This document shows, piece by piece, positions 35,101 to 57,225 of a stretch of 64,000 nt of DNA. The position numbers were made by a program, and so were the translations under genes. The first letter of the stretch is position 1. Each line of letters begins with the position of its first letter. The stretch comes from Phallusia fumigata. Lineage: Eukaryota; Chordata; Ascidiacea; Phlebobranchia; Ascidiidae. Location: the NCBI GenBank assembly GCA_008931825.1, contig QXVZ01016643.1, forward strand, positions 3,709 through 67,708. The letters are read 5' to 3'. A model generated the notes under the pieces. The model worked only from the letters and a program-made list of their open reading frames with translations. It did not search any database and was not told the DNA's origin.

Positions 35101-38100
35101 TTTGTGGGCTCACAAAAGCGTCAACACCGAAATAAAGGGCACGCGAAATTACTTTATCCGTTAACATCGGTGAGCTAAGTATGACTTTCCAAAGATAGAA
35201 ATCCTGTTTGAACAATAGATTTGGAATGAAAGAATATGCTGTGTTACTTTCTTGCGCACCCGAGCACCTTTTTTCCCGCGCTCCTAATTTGATTTTCCGA
35301 TTTATTTCCGTCGCGCTGGCGCACGCGAACAATTTGATATTGCCATTTCGCATGACCTACCGGTCAACGCTACAGTCTAGAAGCAATCGCTTGTCTTGCT
35401 CGACGTTGAGCGAGCGTGGACAACACAAACACTAAAAAGTTGGTCTTGATCAATTTCATGCTTGGCAACTAACCCACATCAAGATGACGTATGGAACGTG
35501 GTTTGCCTGCCCTTACTGACAACAGATTGACAAGTGTGTTTTGACCAGGCTTTGTGATATACACCGAAGGTTTATTTCGTGAAAGTCACACAAAATTTAT
35601 GTCAAACTTTTCAGAAATCCAAATGCCCGTTTTTGCAATGCTTAAGAAGTTTTTACCTTCATACAAAGCCTGGTTAATACACCTGACATCGTACAGGACA
35701 TTTTAGGCATCTTTTTGTGGTGATAATTTTCAAAAACAATTTAGCCACGCTCAGAGCTGGTTGTTTTTGTGCTAAGCTGTTTCAGTGTATACAGTCTGTT
35801 ACAAATTCAAGCTTGCCGTGTTAATGCGGTATTATTTTTTACTAATTGTGCAACCAGCTAATATTATAAGCAGTTTGGCTTAATCAAGACGTTTTCGCGC
35901 AGGGTTTGGCTTTGTCAAGAAGATCAAAGATATGACACTTGTGCTGGCCATTACTTACTTCAACATTTTGGTCCGAAGACGGCGATCGGGTATCCGATGA
36001 GAACGCGAAACTTCGTCTATCTTGATCTCATCTTCATTCTCCACTTTACTTGAAACTTTCGACACGGATGAACGCCTAGGCTGTGCAAGCTGCAAAACTT
36101 CATGTGGTGGACGAATACGGGGCCGTACCCCGAATGGGGGAAATGCTGTTCCGTGGATCGCAGGTTCCACATTCCGATTTTGGCGTCCACGGCGCCTCTG
36201 GCGACCGCGTTTGCGTTTCGAAGTATTCGAAGTTTGTTTTAGTAATCGATCTGTACAAAAACAAACATGATTATAATTTAGTTTTAATTTTAGAAAAATA
36301 ATTGGAGTAAAATAAATGTACCGACCTGATGACCGCTTTGTTCTTGCGTTGCATCCCAAATCACCATTCGTCTGAAATATAAAATATCACCATGTTTTAA
36401 TATGCTGTTAAAAAACGTAAATCTTTGTGCAATAATAGTTTAAACTGCTGATAAAGCACGCGCTTAATTCTTGACAAGCCTAGACTAATCCGTGTTTTTG
36501 CTACAGAGTAAAATTCCCAAACACATAAACAGTTGCATCTTGCGCGCCAGTTTTTTTTCAAAGTTCTTGTCATCTTGTGTATAATTATTTGCATGACACA
36601 AAGAAATTAATAGGGCGGGGGGCAAATGCTGTTCATAAATGCGCAAGTACTTGTACATCAACCGATCGGAAATAGTTTCGCCGTTTTCACAACAACTATG
36701 TTATTGAAAACACTACAAACGCTGAATGGCATGAAACGCTTTGCGCGTGATGTCACAGAGTCGCGCGTGGAAACGCCGTTCAGCAATCAATGAACCGGAA
36801 CGATCATTTCCATCAAACAGTTGCGTTTCCTTCGATGTCAACCGACCGAAAAATAACAAAACGTGGCTATTTACTATACCAGTAACATCCTACTTCAAAG
36901 CGTGGCTAGTCCGACTTTTATTTGTTATAAACACGTTACAACGTGAGTAGAAAACACATACGGTTACTGTTCTGCATTTACACTGACCTTTAACTACAGA
37001 TGAGAAAAACCACTCAGTTCACTACTACCTCGACTAACATACGAAAAGCAAATAAAATTAAAGGAGAAAGACGCTACTCTTACATGTACAACTTCCAATT
37101 TCTGAAAGGAAGTGTGGAAAACAGATTTAACTCGGACAAACATGATTAAGGTGTGTAAACAAGCCAGTTCATCCGGTGTTAGCAAACAAATCAAAAAATT
37201 GCAATCACGGGCCTTTACATATTGCCCTTATCGTGTGTTGATTGTTTATTCGGGTTATGATCCGAACTAAGGTTTTTCTCCGCCCTGCTCTTGAAGTAGA
37301 CACGTTCGTTTTATGGCAACAAATAGGTATTTTGGGTTTAGGCGAACTAAAACCTTCGATTTATCCAACGATTTACCTTCAGAATCTTCAACCTGACTGT
37401 TTGATTTAAACTTGCATCGGTAATTTCATCAACCAAAACGTTGATTCCAGACTCGAGGTCACTTCTTTTGGCATTCATGATTTTCGCGGAAAGCGTCAGC
37501 GCCCCAAGATAATGTTTCCAAAAAAGGTCCATCTCAGACATACCCACAAGACAGCTAAAGAAAAATCTTCACGTTATTTTTCTAATACGCCAGTTTGTGG
37601 GTTAAAAGCTTGTTAATGCTGGTTTTTATACCTTTGCTTTGCTCACACAATGAATAACTATTTGTGGTCTTTTATATATTGTAGACCTATTCCCCAGTAC
37701 ACTGTGATACATACTTTGTGTATGAAAGCGTTGTGTACAAAGTTTCTAAAGAAACGCCATCAAAAAGGTTAAAATTAGGGTACAGTTTTGTTACGTTGTC
37801 CAGCCCCGCTATAGCGTATGCAACAATATACGGTTTTGGAGATTTTCGTGTGTAGCTTTTACACCAAAATAGTTACTACGTAACAGTTTACCAACGCTTT
37901 GGGGATCAAAAGTATACTGGAGTGTTGTCTTCTCATATTAGCCGAAACTACTGGATAGATCACTGGACTCTTCAAACTGTTTTCAATTATAAATGTCTAA
38001 TCTATAATAAGTACCTACCCTCTCATAACGTTCTTGCACAAACCATGACAGGGCTTGATCAATGTAAGTCCGTAGCAATGAGAGCAGTACTGCATTTTTA

Positions 38101-41100
38101 CCACAGCTTGATTGCATCGCCGATTGTTTACTGATTTTTCAGCCAACTTTAATGAATCGTGGCCGGACTTCACAGCCTAAACACAACAAAATTTATGTGA
38201 AGATAGAAGCATAGGCATCTTCGTTTTAAAACATACCTCGTAAAATGTAAGAGTGTTATTAAAGGCAGCAAATAATTGTTGGCTTAAATGTTTTGGAAGA
38301 TTTCCAAAATACATGTCTTCCTGGTAACGAGATGAAACACAGTTGTAATCGATTGAAGTCGTTCCGGAAGGATTTCTTCTCAAGTTAAGAAGGAAGATAC
38401 TTTTGAATGTCCTAAAAAGAAACAACCAAGTAACACGGGCGCTTACAACTTGTGGGATTTCAGTAATGTCCATACTATTTTTTTCCTTTTATTCGATTTG
38501 ATGGCACAAAAATGAATTCAAAACCAGATTTTACGTACACATCTTAGATACAATGATCTAAATTATCGAGAAGATGGAATGAAACAAGGAATGCAAAAAC
38601 AAAAAATGTACGCACGCACGATGCTGAAAGTTATAGCATAATTCTAATCGGCGAAAGAAATGCCACAGAATCCGCTGTATCAAATGACAGGAAATGTCGA
38701 TGCAAAGCCGGTGCCGCCTTCCAAAGGTTGCGAGGTTATGGCTTAGCGGCCGATAGCCCCTGACCTCTGGTCGAAGATTGACAAATGGCCGCTGCTGAGC
38801 TGAAACGGACTTGTGTTGTACAATGGGGATACAGATTGCGTAACGTTATCGTACGAACAACATTGTCCACTGCAGGTGCATGCCAATTGACTGACCTTAG
38901 CTTACGTAATGCAGACCACGTGTGTGTTCGGTAATATCTGTGTATGACGCCAGTGGCGTATGCCACACAACAAGATCGCAATTCGATATACGCTGTTCGT
39001 TGTGACAGATGACTGGGTAATCTCGACTTAATATAACCGAGCACGAAGGCAGTCGGCAGGTGATCCATCACAGGAAAGATCAGTGTGGCGATCCTACTGG
39101 TGAACACGTGCGAACTTGCGAAGCTCATTACGCCTTATCACCGGGCATTCGCGCCCGCTGCTGTAATCAAAGCCTATCTCACATGCAACGCGCCTGATAA
39201 AGGTGGTAACTCTAATCCCTGTAAACACTATTATCAGCATAATAGGCAGCGGGTGACTTGGTAAACGCATGGTCGCCCGCTTGCGAGGGACAACAATTGA
39301 ACTGGTTATGTGATAAACATGCAACACGTTAATGCATTGAGGTCCATCGTGATGGATGGTGCGCAGGCTAATACAAGGATGCTGAAGTTTCCTAAAACCG
39401 CTTGTAATTTTTGCGGCTTACTTAAGAGCCGGAATGCGTTCAGTGAACTTAACATGATCTGGGTAATTTTGTTTTATCGTAGTGCGGATTCGCGTAGCGA
39501 TTTCAGCATGTGCGAAATTTGTCACCACAGAACAAGATCGCGACAACGATCTTACACAAACGAGAAAGGTTTCGGAAACCCATGTGCGTAGGATTTCGAA
39601 CGGATATCAAAGCAGATGTGCAAACAATTGAAATGCGAGGCACAAACATTACCGGCTCAGCGCTGCTTGAATTTCGGAAGCCATGTTAACGCGATTCGTT
39701 TGATAGCGAGCGACATCAAGACTGTCAAAAAGCGACTTGGATATTATTTCCACTTCATCCCTGTTCCATTCCCCAGGAAAGGCTTTTTCTAAAGCTTCTT
39801 TTGTTTCGTTGAATTTCCGTGAGTTTAGGTCCTGCACGTCTCCTGAACATTTACGAAAACAAAATAGTTAAACTCAATGGTTACGTTGCGTAAACACTCC
39901 TGACTCATATCATACATATTAATAAATGCAGAAGCACAATTGATTCTATATAGTATATCGATCAAACACAAGGTTCCTGCAGATAAGATGATATAACAAG
40001 TGTGTAATATTCCTAAATTCTACTTTCGAAAATATAACAAAAACAAATGTCCGCACCAACTTATTATTATTCGCCTGTGCCAATTTCTTAAACTACAGGT
40101 TAATATGTGCAGTGTGAAAAAAACTTCTTAAGGCGAAACCCACGTCCAGAATTGGGACATCAATCGCAAACAGTTCAAAGCATTCCAACAAAGAAACAAA
40201 CATTGCAAGTCGTAACCGATAATAATGTGCTTAGCAAAAAGTTGACAATAAAGGTTGGCTGTCCTGGCGGGAACAGCCTTTGACACATATACTTTCATTT
40301 TTGCAATTATCGGATTTGTCGCAAGCTTATAAATATCAGTATCAGCCCGTTTGGGCTTTAGCGGCTCGGTTTGCTTGAACGCCTCAAAATCCTTCGAAGC
40401 CAGGTGTACGACTTGTCATTATTCGCGCCAGGCCTATTTACGCCAGGCAGTCCTTAAACGATTAACCGGCAACTATCCACTGGTTGCAAACAAACGGACT
40501 TTGAAGCCATAGTCGAATTCCTCTGAGTTCCAATCGGAATGGGCACCACCAACCAAACAACAGACTTCTGGCATTTTGGATCCGCACCACAGTTTAACGG
40601 TGAAATTCTTTGGCCCTTGTGGTTTAAGTTGTAAGTAGCTCGATTTAAATTTGGACATTTCAGGCAACGAATATTAAACTGAGCAAAAATGCCTGAAAAG
40701 CTTAACTTTCAATCAAAACGAGATAAGATTCATTTTAAACAAAGGAATATGTCAAAATGCCGACAGACTTAAGAAGTTCAGCAAATCTGCACAACAAACC
40801 ACTGCGAGGATAAGTCCACATAAATGGTAACGAATGTTTGCTGCGTTCGTTTGCACAGACAACAGGGGCGTTATTTACGGTTTATTTTCGACTCTCTTTA
40901 GTCGGCGCCGAAAGGTGAGTTACATCGATTCTACAAAGTTTCGTAAAGTTCCTGGCGGTTTAACCCTAAACAAAGCTACCAAAACTCACGATGGCCGAGA
41001 GCACGCGCGCGGAAGACGTTATTGATTGAACAAACACACTTAAAAAATGCTCCCCTAAAACAAGCTTATATTAATGTTTAACGTTTCCAGGCGCATGCCG

Positions 41101-43197
41101 ATGCGGGCTCTTCAGCTAAGGCATGTGTAATAACCCCACCGTTGTGTTCGCAGTAAGCCGATCGGGCTTTCGAGTAACTGAAAACCGGCGGCTTTTTGCG
41201 GGCGGCGCTTTTCGCGTCCAAAATCAGCAGGAATGACCCACAGCAAGCAGTGAACTGCGGCTGCGTGCAAAAACCTTCCGCCCGTGAGAAGAATCGGTGG
41301 CGCCAGGCGAAATCCATCTAGTCGCGTTAAATGCCCCAACTGCTTCCAGAAAAGACAATAGTGTACTCAAATCGATCGCATGCACAAAGAAACGGGCGCT
41401 TAAAATCTTTGGAGTGTAAAGCCACGCAACTAGCGAGAGAAGTGCAACTGCGAACTTTAGCCTGTGTCAATCGAAAACGAATTCATCTTCCAACTGTTAA
41501 TGGAATATGGTTTTTGGCTTTGGACTCGTACTGTTGTTACCAAGCGCACAGGAACGAACCGCATTTGTTTACGCACAATGTCGTAGGTTAAGTGTGCAAG
41601 CACGACAAGCCCAATCGTCCGAATCAAAACACAATGGCACACGCCCAAGGAAACCGTGCATACACGATCAAGCACCAACACCAACAAAAATTACCTTTGT
41701 GTCAAACTTTTGTACTAAATTGCTATTTCGAAGGCAAGATAATTTAATATGGACGCTAACTTGAAGGTCTTGTCAGCTATTAGCGCCACTTCACGCCGCA
41801 AAACACTTCAAGCACCTTTAAGCCCTTGAGTAGGTTTGGTTTCATGTGGCAAGGTAAACCAGCTATTCACGGTCATGAAGCGTGTGCGGGGAGCAGAATG
41901 CCAAATTCTTGATTTGTTTCGATACATCGTCGCTTAACGTCTCGATCGGCTGAGTAAAGGTTTCAACATGCGGCCACTAGCAACGCCGTGAATTTTGTCC
42001 ATACACGAGACAGCTTAAATATCAAAGATCCGGTGACAACCTGTGTGGCACTGTAAACACTTGAAATCAGTGATGGGGCGCGAAACTGTGAACTTGTTAT
42101 CATCAGCCACCATCGATCTGGTTCCATTGTACAATCAAGCAGAAAAAACTATGCCAAACGGCAATTGTCTTGTGTTTTCTAATGCCGAAAGTTATTTCAA
42201 AGATTTAAGCATACCTTCAAATTCACGTATAAAGGACGAAAACAGGAACTTGAGAGTGGCAAGTTTGGTATTGATAGCAATTGTTAGATCACGTTGCGAT
42301 GCTTGCAGGTACTTTCTCTCCATACCGGTCGTGCAGCAGGTCACGTGATCAATTGAGCATATCCTTAAATCCTTGGCTGAAACAAAAAGGTACAAGTGTT
42401 TCGACTAGAATATGTTGCACATTGTAACTTGCAATTTGTGATGGAGATTTCACGACTACTTAATCTGCAGTGCAGGCGTTGGCGATTATATCCAAGCACA
42501 ATGCGATCTCTTAGCAGAAACCGACTAAACACACAAGGCGGTCTAAGACAGGCCTGAAATTGAAACCTGTTCCATGCAGTTAGGCGATGGTAGCAATTAT
42601 GCATTAACGAACGTGATCGATCGGAACAAATGCTATCGGCTAGTACAAAAAGCGAATTTACAGATTACTGGGAAGCAGTGGAGGATTAACGCATAAATCA
42701 CCATTTGTTTTATGGAGCGTCGAAGCATTGTGACGAACAAAGGCAACCCGTCACGAGGCAAATTATCACCTTCACGCTTGAGATCGACGAATTTTATTCA
42801 TTTTACTTTTATAAGGCTACGCTGTAGCAACATTTCGATGACGACATGTAGCTTGCGGTGATTTTCTAGTGTTTACTGTTGCCCATTGTTAAAATAAACA
42901 AGGCTCCACAGCAACAACAACATGACGTCCAATTAGTTGGACCATAAAAAATGTGTTTCAATTTTTGCAATTATAGTGCAAGGCATAACTACACAACCGT
43001 TTGTAAATTTAGACAAGTATAACATTGAAGTTAAACTTACATTTTTTCGGCATGTGTGGGACCATCTTTAATGCGCCCAACTTCTTGGCCATGAAAGATC
43101 GTCGAACATCGCCGCACGATGTCTCGCCAAATGCTTTACAAATTCCCGAGGCACACAGAATCGTCACACACATCAAAGTTAGTTTGGGCACGTACAT
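32131..43197 (-). CDS. GPC: Glypican, GPC3/GPC5 subgroup
   Basis: Twelve exons: 43041-43197, 42215-42376, 39653-39842, 38237-38411, 38019-38176, 37377-37554, 36326-36371, 35959-36250, 33692-33826, 32829-32967, 32539-32734, 32131-32435; about 710 residues. Glypicans are GPI-anchored heparan sulfate proteoglycans tuning Wnt, Hedgehog and BMP signals. Seen: a signal peptide (residues 1-22); Cys-rich core with VTCCTTGMERKY, VVKMQYCSHCYG, KPCHGLCKNVMRGC and CWDGN; GPC5-like GNPEV counterpart QQDNPEMRV; CDDEDEC followed by Ser-Gly sites at 590-591 and 594-595; a hydrophobic GPI-signal end (AAICFTFFCCLL). Human glypicans have about 555-580 residues; the excess is partly exon 8, an Arg-rich stretch (residues 367-381) where vertebrate glypicans carry a convertase site. 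The exon 10 donor is ambiguous: GTTGCG after 32829, or a later in-phase GT. Confidence 0.93.
38412..39652. other. Glypican intron 3, no gene seen
   Basis: An open frame of 130 codons occurs on the minus strand at 38736-39128 but has no family resemblance and no splice context. The sequence is richer in CpG than the flanking genes. Confidence 0.5.
39843..42214. other. Glypican intron 2, no gene seen
   Basis: This 2.4-kb intron has several open frames on both strands, none resembling a known protein. It is CpG-rich relative to the AT-rich left half of the window, for example around 41085-41330. Regulatory content is possible but not shown. Confidence 0.5.
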
Positions 43198-45298
43198 GAT
43201 TGTTCGCTTGACAAATATTCCTCTGCGGGCTTGAATGTCAAAGTCTAACGAATGTGTACCGGGCGTCTTGCTGTTGAGATAAAAGCCCGTTTGAACTATG
43301 TCGCCATCACCGATACTTCGTTAATGTTCGATGGGCCTCTTCTCAAGTAGGAATCGGGTTGGAATTTTCTGTCGCACTAAACTTTAGCTCAGCTGGAACT
43401 ACCTTCTACTAACAATGCAACACCAGCTAAAATTTAGTTGCGCGAGTATCTTCTGGTCTTGACTGTCAAGCACAGATGAACGCCTTACGAACAGGAAGGG
43501 AGAGAACAGCAAACGTCTGTAAACATAAAAGCCATAATGCTTCAAGCGTTAACTGATAACATACTGTTTGTTATGACATGCACCAGTTGTGCTGACGGCT
43601 CCTTACACCTGTATATCGCAGCTCGTTGTGCGACTGTCTGAAGCACTCCACGCGAAACCAGCGCAAAAAGAAAAAAATCGCCCGGCCTTCGTCAGATTAA
43701 TCGGGACTGGAGAGATGGGCGACTTGGTGTTACGTCACAATCAACCCACTGACCGCAAATGACAAACCAAGTTGTAAACCGGCAGCGGCATTTAGTGACA
43801 AATTTTGCTGCTGTGTTCACGGTAATGGAGTCAAAGTGCATCCTTGCCAGTAATTTTTTATTGGGATAGTGGGTGAGGATACCTTACCCATGCCAACACC
43901 CTCTATCCAGACAAAGGCACTTTGACCTTGTGCGGGAAGTCGTGACTTCAACATTGTCCAATTTTACTTAAGACGGACCTTTTGGAGATTGTCCACCTGA
44001 GGTGTCACCAATTTAATTTAGCTGTATGGAGCTTAAAGTAACATTAAGCACAGCGCTTTCAAAATGCTGTTAAAGACCCTGTTTTTTTGCAATTTTTGCA
44101 TAATCTGTTTTTGTGGCTGGTACTTACCTGGTTTCAAAGCAAATTTTTATCAATTTCACTTATATTTGAGGCTATTGCATTTATCTGACAATAGTCGATT
44201 TTGCCAAAGAATAGTCTCATCAATAATTCAACGATTTTCAGTCTTTTGGCTTCACCAAGCCAGCTTGAATGGAACAATTTTTTGCATGTCCCAAAACGCA
44301 GTAAGGAAATTGCTTGTTTTGTCTTGTTTAGAGTTGCTTGACAATGACTCAGTGGCCTACAAAATGACCTAAACAAACTACTAATAAATCTTCACGACAA
44401 GATCTCTTATATCTGGTTATATTTTACTTTACTGGTAGCAGAGTGCATACAAAAATCGCCGGACGTGCCGAATCGATTGGAAAGAAGTGTTCCAATTATC
44501 GAAGTTCGCGTTGTCTCCAAAAAGAATCAATACTTTTAGGCAACAGTAAGATACTCTTGAGTTAGTTAGTTAAGTTAACCAAGGTCGATATTCCCCTTTG
44601 ACACATTAGGTTACATTTTTTACAAGTGCTGTAGATACTCGTGTGATTCGTAAAATGCCCTGTAATGAGACCAGATACGAATGTGTTACTTTATATTTCA
44701 ACCTCATTCTTTGTGATGACAAATACTTACATCCTTAGTTTTAATTTCACGAAACCGCTTTTTCGCCCAGGGCTGGTAAAAACCGCAAGAGTTAACAAAC
44801 ATGATCGGTCGGTGACTAACTCTATCGGGACAAATATTTGGCACATGTCGGCAACAAATTTTATTGCCTAATCCCACGGCTTGGGGCTAAGGCACGTATT
44901 CAACTTCAGATCAAATCAATTTATCGCCCCGTAACGTGCCCACGTACAAATTACGATGTGATAAAAACTTTCCTTCTGGTAATAATTAATCCGAAATTTA
45001 AACCGGTCTGGGGATTTATTTTTCCAGAGCACTTCGCGATTTCACCAATTCCTTAACAAAACTATAACTGCAGAGAATAATCGTACATACATAAATCATG
45101 CTATATTCTACTTATCACAACTCTTCAGAATATGTTTGCTACATTGATTGACGAAAACGTTGTTTATTTCCGAAAACAGGTGACACAGAAACAACAAATA
45201 AAATGCGAGTTTGGCAATGGGCCATATACAAACGTCGAAATGCAAATATAGCCAGCCGGTGGTTCTATACATTTGGTGATATTTCTATTAAAAAATCC
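43198..45298. other. Spacer between MCM7 3' end and glypican 5' end
   Basis: Both flanking genes are on the minus strand, so this region holds the MCM7 3' UTR and the glypican promoter. No additional gene was recognised; the open frames at 44064-44376 on the two strands are mutual shadows. Confidence 0.5.
45163..45168 (-). terminator. Possible poly(A) signal of MCM7
   Basis: TTTATT on the plus strand reads AATAAA on the minus strand, about 130 bases after the MCM7 stop codon. Confidence 0.4.
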
Positions 45299-54697
<9,399 letters not shown>

Positions 54698-56272
54698 TTC
54701 TTTGCTGTGAAGGAATTATACAAAATGATAAACAACTTAATTTTAGTTAAACAAAACTGCAATCAACAGGAAAAAAACGTAATTAAATTACACACACACA
54801 TAAAATGTTTGAACACAAAGATATGTTGACCAAAACGGTTTTTCAAGAAAAAAAAATTCACATATTACAAAACCTAGTATTTAAAAGGATGCGACAGATA
54901 TAAATTTGTAGCAATATCATAAATCTTTTTGTTTGGTACACAAAAAATTGACATTATAAAAATAAATAACTCTTCTTTCTAAATTTTTTTTAGATGTTAG
55001 TGAGCAGGGTTAAATTATTTGTTTTTTAACATCCAGAAAATTTAATACATTATTCATATTCCCCCCCCCCAAATTTTCCAGCTTGAATTCAGATTTACAC
55101 CCGTTTGAAAAAAGATCATCCAGACAATCTATTGAGTAAAGCAACTGTTACATCCTGGTTTTGTACGGCCCAGTCCAAAATGTTCAAACAAACAATGAAG
55201 CTAAGAGTTTGCATAATAAAATTAACAGACAAGGTCAAATTTGAGCTTAAATGGGTTTGAATTTTGGGTATAATTTATTTTTCTTTGCAGTTGACAAATA
55301 CACACCTTTCTTTACCAATAATAATCAACCATACAGGTGCAGCCCAAATTTAAAGATCTGCTCAGCCAACCATGTTAGCCAGTATGGATAGTACCGCAAC
55401 TGCAACAATATTTTTGACATCTTGTTTGCACACTGAGGCATATTTTGTTCGGTTTCACTCAGCTAAAAACTTACTGTATATGTATTAGAAATATCTACAG
55501 CATGCCAACAAACCATTAAGCATGACAGTGGTGTGCTACGAACCAAAGTTTTATTGACAAGATTTTCAATATTTAAGTTAACCACTGGGTCAGATCAGAT
55601 GTGTTTGACTGCTTTGGAATCAATCGAAAGTACCCAGAAGGTTAGGATAGATATGTTAATTGGTGTGCTTCTTCAACTGATGGAGTGCACACTTGCACAC
55701 TCCAAAAATCTTGTACACACTTTGACACTAAGAGAAATTTGCAATAAAATCCAATGTGGACACTGAGATTGTTTTGCCTCCTGGTAGGGTTTCAGTCATA
55801 GTTAAAACAGCTCAGTTTGATAGTAACACATGTCTGATGTTAGACACTACAAATGTAGACTGGGCCATTTCTAGTGGTATCGTTGACGCCATTGCAAACC
55901 GCATGTTTGGTTTATCAAGTCACACCTTTAAGTGCACCACATTGGCGTATGGTTACAGACAGATAGACCCATATATTCTGAAAGTACATCACTTGCAGTT
56001 GGACACCTGATTTGTTCACAAAAAATTCTCCCAATATTACTAAAACATTAGGTAATGGACTGTTGAAGCCATTTTGCCAATTTTTTTTAAAAATAACAAT
56101 TTACTACTCTGGCTACATTTAATGTATTAACTTATGTCAAAGTAATACATGTATGTAGATCGAATTTTTCGTCTTGACTAAAAATTTAAATGCCAGTCAT
56201 GCTGATCTACCCCTCTAATTGTCGGATTGAAACTGTTAACATCACGCTTTTCCTTTGAACCAAAATATGAAT
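54698..56272. other. Upstream region of MCM7; unexplained open segment at 55533-56010
   Basis: AT-rich with a run of C at about 55062-55071. At 55533-55766 and 55756-56010 two overlapping plus-strand open frames, shifted by one base, have protein-like composition, including LPPGRVSVIVKTAQF and SSGIVDAIANRMFGLSSHTF. I recognise no family; it might be a decayed gene copy. No splice logic was found. Confidence 0.35.
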
Positions 56273-56281
56273 GGCGGGAAA
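56273..56281 (-). promoter_or_regulatory. Possible E2F site upstream of MCM7
   Basis: GGCGGGAAA (TTTCCCGCC on the minus strand) is the E2F consensus. MCM genes are classical E2F targets. It lies 1.58 kb upstream of the MCM7 coding start, which would fit a promoter there only if a long 5' intron or outron is removed, as the acceptor before the ATG suggests. Confidence 0.35.
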
Positions 56282-56799
56282 TCACAGCTGCGAATAAAGA
56301 TCAAGATTAAGTTTTGATTTTAAACAGACAAATCAACAAACATATTAAATTATTTAACTAATCAGCAACATTAGATACAAAATTAATAAAGTATTATACA
56401 GATTATAAGTTTTTTTCAAGACTAATAACGGCCTATTTTAATATTGAACACATTTTTCTTTAAGGATGCCGATTCGCGGGCTTACAGGGTCACGTGATTC
56501 AAAACGAGCCCAAGCGTAAAATTCAAATAAAAGGTGAGATTTTTATAATTGTGGACATAATCGATTATATTTCTGAGTTTTTAAGGGGTAAAAAACTTAT
56601 TAGTACAATTCGGGACCTCGGAATTTAAGACATTGTTTATGTAATTCAAGTACCAAAAACTCCTTTGTTTTCAATTTCACTTTCAGTAGCATAGCTGATA
56701 TAGCAGCAATAACGACAGTACGGTTCAAGATGCTATTGTATGCAGCAAATAAAAACCTGATCTAGATTCATCCTCGGGATCGTTCCGGGTCGAACCCCA

Positions 56800-57225
56800 T
56801 GAAAAAAATCGGGTACGGTGGGCAAGAATGGTAGAACCGCATGGTACGTTGGTACGCGTACTGTGCGGGGTGGTATCAGCTAAATTCATCAAGGGGTGCC
56901 TGGGGTACGGACTGTGGTAAGGTAAGCACGTCACGAGATACTTGGTACGCACAACTCGAAACGTTACCTTGACAATGGATAGTAGTTCGGTACGACACGT
57001 CGGTACGGTACGGTACGCAGCCAAAAGCATCAAATACTACGGTGCAGTGTTATGGCACGCCCTTCGTACCGAGGTACACGATACGCACAACTCAGTACGT
57101 ACCGTGTCCGTGCCGCGTTGCCATTCTTGATTGTGGGACGGTATGTCCTTCGCATCGAAGTACGTGGTACGCACTCAATCAGTACTATACCGTATTGCCG
57201 TTCTTGGCTTGCAAGTCTAAAAGAC
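56800..57225. repeat. Degenerate GTACGG-rich tandem array
   Basis: At least three related blocks follow one another, each with TACGTGGTACGCACAACTC-like text and then GTACCGT (near 56942, 57078 and 57163), interspersed with GGTACGGTACGGTACG (about 57001-57016). Spacing is irregular (about 137 and 86 bases). A related block occurs at 12716-12770 and a short one near 14965. The class is unknown. Confidence 0.6.

Noticed and set aside
38736-39128. 130-codon minus-strand open frame in a glypican intron
   Set aside because: No family resemblance, no splice context, and it lies in CpG-rich intron sequence where long chance frames are common.
40473-40667. 64-codon minus-strand frame in glypican intron 2 as an extra exon
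   Set aside because: Exons 2 and 3 already join in phase 1, and the frame shows no glypican similarity.
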